11,479 nt of DNA from Saccoglossus kowalevskii. Its lineage: Eukaryota > Hemichordata > Enteropneusta > Harrimaniidae. Every line of letters starts with the position of its first letter. Position 1 is the first letter of the stretch. The position numbers and the translations under genes were made by a program. This document shows, piece by piece, positions 8,971 through 11,479 of this stretch. The stretch lies in contig NW_003125902.1 in the NCBI RefSeq assembly GCF_000003605.2, positions 27,261 through 38,739 of the forward strand, written 5' to 3'. A model generated the notes under the pieces. That model had not been told where the DNA came from, ran no database searches, and saw nothing but the letters and a program-made list of their open reading frames with translations.

Positions 8971-9122
8971 AGCCTCAGACAAGGTTGTGTTTTGGCGCCA
9001 ACATTTTTTCTAATTATACATTTAGTGAATCTGTTGGATGAGTTGAGAAGTATTTATTAATGGTTAATTGTTTTGCTGATGGTGTAGTGCTCATTGCACC
9101 AAACGAACAACAGTTAAAATAA
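8971..9122 (+). pseudogene. Broken non-LTR retrotransposon reverse transcriptase fragment
   Basis: From 8971 one frame reads SLRQGCVLAPTFFLII, which matches the 'GVRQGCVLAPTLF' motif found in the reverse transcriptase of LINE elements and some group II relatives. From 9069, in another frame, the sequence reads CFADGVVLIAPNEQQLK then a stop, matching the catalytic 'YADDxVLIAPSEEQL' motif. The two motifs are only about 34 codons apart, shorter than in intact enzymes, the frames differ, stops occur between them, and the second catalytic Asp is Gly. This is therefore an inactive relic with an internal deletion. Its last 46 bases are repeated in inverse orientation at 10062-10107. Confidence 0.7.
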
Positions 9123-9197
9123 ATGTCACATATAACCAATACGTTTTTGTAACTATGGAAAATGACAACTACTGGATTACCATAACCTATCTAAGCA
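9077..9197 (+). repeat. Inverted repeat arm 1 (121 bp)
   Basis: The segment from TGATGGTGTAGTGC to CTATCTAAGCA, covering the end of the reverse transcriptase relic and the start of the first minisatellite unit, is found as its reverse complement at 9987-10107 without visible mismatch. The arms are separated by 789 bases. Confidence 0.95.
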
Positions 9198-9686
9198 TAC
9201 CCAGTCTATCACGGTATCTGGATTACCCTAACCTGTCTAAGCATACCCAGTCTATCACGGTATCTGGATTACCCTAACCTGTATAAGCATACCCACTCTA
9301 TCACGGCTACTGGATTACCCTAACCTGTCTAAGCATACCTACTCTATCACAGTATCTGGATTACCCTAACCTGTCTAAGCATACCCACTCTATCACGGTA
9401 TCTGAATTACCCTAACATGTCTAAGCATACCTACTCTATCACGGTATCTGGATTACCCTAACCTGTCTAAGCATACCCACTCTATCGCAGTATCTGGATT
9501 ACCCTAACCTGTCTAAGCATGCCCACTCTATCACGGTATCTGGATTACCCTAACCTGTCTAAGCATACGCACTCTATCGCAGTATCTGGATTACCCTAAC
9601 CTGTCTAAGCATGCCCACTCTATCACGGTATATGGATTACCCTAACCTGTCTAAGCATACCCAGTCTATCACGGTATCTGGATTAC
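9172..9686. repeat. 46-bp minisatellite, array 1 (11 full units plus 9 bases)
   Basis: The unit can be read as CTGGATTACCCTAACCTGTC, TAAGCATACCCACTCTATCA, CGGTAT. Units begin at 9172, 9218, 9264, 9310, 9356, 9402, 9448, 9494, 9540, 9586, 9632 and 9678, so every full unit is exactly 46 bp with substitutions only. The first unit differs most (ACCATAACCTATC). Each unit contains ACCCTAACC, similar to one and a half metazoan telomere repeats. Confidence 0.97.
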
Positions 9687-9972
9687 GCTTCGTTTTCGCG
9701 TCACTGTCAAAATTATTGCTACCTTTTACCTAACAGGGACTAAACGATAAAACGATAATCACGATCGCAAAAAAAGTCAACTCATTTGAAACACTTGCCG
9801 GACGTCTCTCTCTCTCTCTTAAAATCCGCCTCGGTGATCATGGTCTGGTCCGGAATCTATTTCTTTCAAAAGTGTTGCGCTAGGTTTACGTTAAGTGGCT
9901 TTCGTCCACTGATGTCGCACCTTCAAGTTCGGATCGATTAGAAACGTGTGAATACTTACACTATGACTATAT
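9685..9972. repeat. Duplicated block, copy 2 (288 bp)
   Basis: This is a full direct copy of 8304-8591. It abruptly ends array 1 in the middle of a minisatellite unit, at GGATTAC|GCTTCG, with AC shared by both sides. It is followed by an 11-base sequence, ATATTATTGCT, repeated twice in tandem (9969-9990) at the junction with the inverted arm. Confidence 0.93.
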
Positions 9973-9986
9973 TATTGCTATATTAT

Positions 9987-10107
9987 TGCTTAGATAGGTT
10001 ATGGTAATCCAGTAGTTGTCATTTTCCATAGTTACAAAAACGTATTGGTTATATGTGACATTTATTTTAACTGTTGTTCGTTTGGTGCAATGAGCACTAC
10101 ACCATCA
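9987..10107 (-). repeat. Inverted repeat arm 2 (121 bp)
   Basis: Reverse complement of 9077-9197, carrying an inverted part of the reverse transcriptase relic and of the first minisatellite unit. It overlaps the next duplicated block by the three bases TCA. Confidence 0.95.
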
Positions 10108-10321
10108 AAATTATTGCTACCTTTTACCTAACAGGGACTAAACGATAAAACGATAATCACGATCGCAAAAAAAGTCAACTCATTTGAAACACTTGCCGGA
10201 CGTCTCTCTCTCTCTCTTAAAATCCGCCTCGGTGATCATGGTCTGGTCCGGAATCTATTTCTTTCAAAAGTGTTGCGCTAGGTTTACGTTAAGTGGCTTT
10301 CGTCCACTGATGTCGCACCTT
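10105..10321. repeat. Duplicated block, copy 3 (217 bp, truncated at both ends)
   Basis: Corresponds to 8326-8542 at a constant offset of 1,779. It is shortened by 22 bases on the left and 49 on the right relative to copy 1. The right end runs straight into a minisatellite unit at CACCTT|AACCTG. A plus-strand open frame spans this junction but begins at a non-ATG codon and is composed of repeat sequence, so I do not call it a gene. Confidence 0.92.
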
Positions 10322-10711
10322 AACCTGTCTAAGCATACCCACTCTATCACCTGTCTAAGCATACCCACTCTATCACGGTATATGGATTACCCTAACCTGT
10401 CTAAGCATACCCACTCTATCACGGTATCTGGATTACCCTAACCTGTCTAAGCATACCCAGTCTATCACGATATCTGGATTACCCTAACCTGTCTAAGCAT
10501 ACCCAGTCTATCACGATATCTGGATTACCCTAACCTGTCTAAGCATACCTACTCTATCACGGCATCTGGATACCCTAACCTGTCTAAGCATACCCATTCC
10601 ATCGCGGTATATGGATTATCCTAACCTGTCTAAGCACACCCACTCTATCACAGTATCTGAATTACCCTAACCTGTCTAAGCATACCCACTCTATCACGTG
10701 ACGGTATCTGA
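10321..10711. repeat. 46-bp minisatellite, array 2 (about 8 units, some with indels)
   Basis: Units begin at 10382, 10428, 10474, 10520, 10566, 10611, 10657 and 10708. Most are 46 bp, but one is 45 (missing T at GGATACCC), one is 51 (extra GTGAC), and the first is interrupted by a deletion at CTATCAC|CTGTC (10350/10351). The array ends in CTGAGAAATTTG. Confidence 0.95.
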
Positions 10712-11015
10712 GAAATTTGACAAATTAGTTCCAGTCTCACTAAACCATGGTAACATGGTGTATTATTGTTTATCACTATGTAATAGTGTAGTATGACCGT
10801 CACTATATATAAACTACGCCGGTGAGCTTAGTTATTCAGATTTAGTAAAAATGCAAAGAACAGAAATGAAATTTATTCTAAAATCTTAGGGAAATAATGC
10901 TAATGAAACTGTTCTTAGCGTTTCTGGGTAGAACACAATGGAAAGTAGATTGAAAACAATGAAATACATTTCTTTTAATTAACTTGAGCGAAAGCAGGAT
11001 GGGCAAAAATAATAT
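10712..11015. other. Non-coding sequence with a TATA-like motif
   Basis: No gene is supportable. A CACTAT/ATAGTG hairpin lies at 10774-10788. TATATAAA at about 10805-10812 is followed some 25 bases later by TTCAGA, an initiator-like arrangement, but the only downstream open frame (ATG at 10851) is 12 codons. This is a pattern match only. Confidence 0.4.
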
Positions 11016-11016
11016 T

Positions 11017-11063
<47 letters not shown>
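11016..11063. repeat. (TTTA)12 microsatellite
   Basis: Twelve perfect TTTA units in a row, followed by TTAATACC. Confidence 0.97.
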
Positions 11064-11479
11064 TTAATACCCCGACTCACAAGAACAAACAAACTGAATT
11101 ATGGAAATGACATAAAGACATAGACAATATAATAACACAAGTACAATTCGACAAAAACAGTTACCATTGTTAATATCACTGTTAACAAAATTATATGTTA
11201 TGTTCTGAAACACGATGAAGCAAAGTAGAGGGGGAAATATAAAAGGTAAGTCTATCTCAGTCTACTATAAGAAGTTCACACGCTTGGGTTTGAATATGAA
11301 ACATGTAATGAGGAAATAACATTACTGTACTTACTGTACATACCCATGTTGTAAGGGCGTAACAAAACCCTGAAAAATTTCGTTGCAAATGTTTTGCAGA
11401 TGGATGATCTAGAGGGGGGTCAAAAATATCTTACTGAATAGGGGGGAAACAACATTTGTACATCATTGACAAATTAGTC
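11064..11479. other. Non-coding sequence, nothing recognised
   Basis: AT-rich sequence with two short G6 runs near the right edge (about 11414-11419 and 11441-11446). I find no gene or repeat on either strand. Confidence 0.6.

Noticed and set aside
9172-9686. True telomere or interstitial telomeric repeat
   Set aside because: CCCTAA occurs only once per 46-bp unit, not in tandem hexamers.
10184-10441. Plus-strand open frame of 85 codons across block copy 3 and array 2
   Set aside because: It starts at a non-ATG codon, crosses a rearrangement junction and consists of repeat sequence.
9172-10711. CRISPR-like array of regular direct repeats
   Set aside because: The 46-bp units are contiguous, with no unique spacers, and the context is animal DNA. 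This is a minisatellite.
10805-10840. TATA box and initiator arrangement as a promoter
   Set aside because: No gene follows within the window; in AT-rich sequence this motif is weak evidence, so it is only mentioned within the non-coding region entry.
10718-11478. A 13-base sequence TTGACAAATTAGT present at 10718 and 11466
   Set aside because: It is short and AT-rich, and I see no extension of similarity beyond it, so chance is likely.

Overview
The window reads as animal nuclear DNA, most likely from a marine invertebrate (a non-vertebrate deuterostome or a lophotrochozoan; I cannot narrow it further). It is AT-rich, has one coding unit split by GT-AG introns, and holds several decayed mobile elements and tandem repeats. 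I see no bacterial features, no RNA genes and no CRISPR array.

The only gene I can support lies on the minus strand, from about 6187 down through the left edge. Four exons (6187-5929, 3856-3728, 3199-3033, 1119-283) join in frame with consensus splice sites at intron phases 1, 1, 0 and 0. They give 464 residues: a signal peptide followed by almost all of a class C GPCR (metabotropic glutamate receptor-like) Venus-flytrap ligand-binding domain. The cysteine-rich linker and seven-helix domain must lie beyond position 1. Residues that grip the alpha-amino-acid part of the ligand in mGluRs are partly kept, but those that hold the glutamate side chain are replaced, so the ligand is probably not glutamate.

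The introns carry the remains of transposable elements: a repeat-like block with a GGAC-rich stretch at 1-235, a 571-bp TTAA-flanked element with terminal inverted repeats at 1768-2338 in intron 3, a triple 35-bp repeat in intron 2, and a CpG-dense hairpin in intron 1. Upstream, 6190-8300 holds at most a candidate 5' non-coding exon.

The right third (8304-10711) is a mosaic. A 288-bp block occurs twice in full and a third time as 217 bp, a 121-bp segment recurs as an inverted copy, two arrays of a 46-bp minisatellite lie between them, and a broken retrotransposon reverse transcriptase precedes the first array. The copies look identical, which suggests a recent template-switching rearrangement or an assembly error. 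The last 770 bases are non-coding, with a (TTTA)12 microsatellite.
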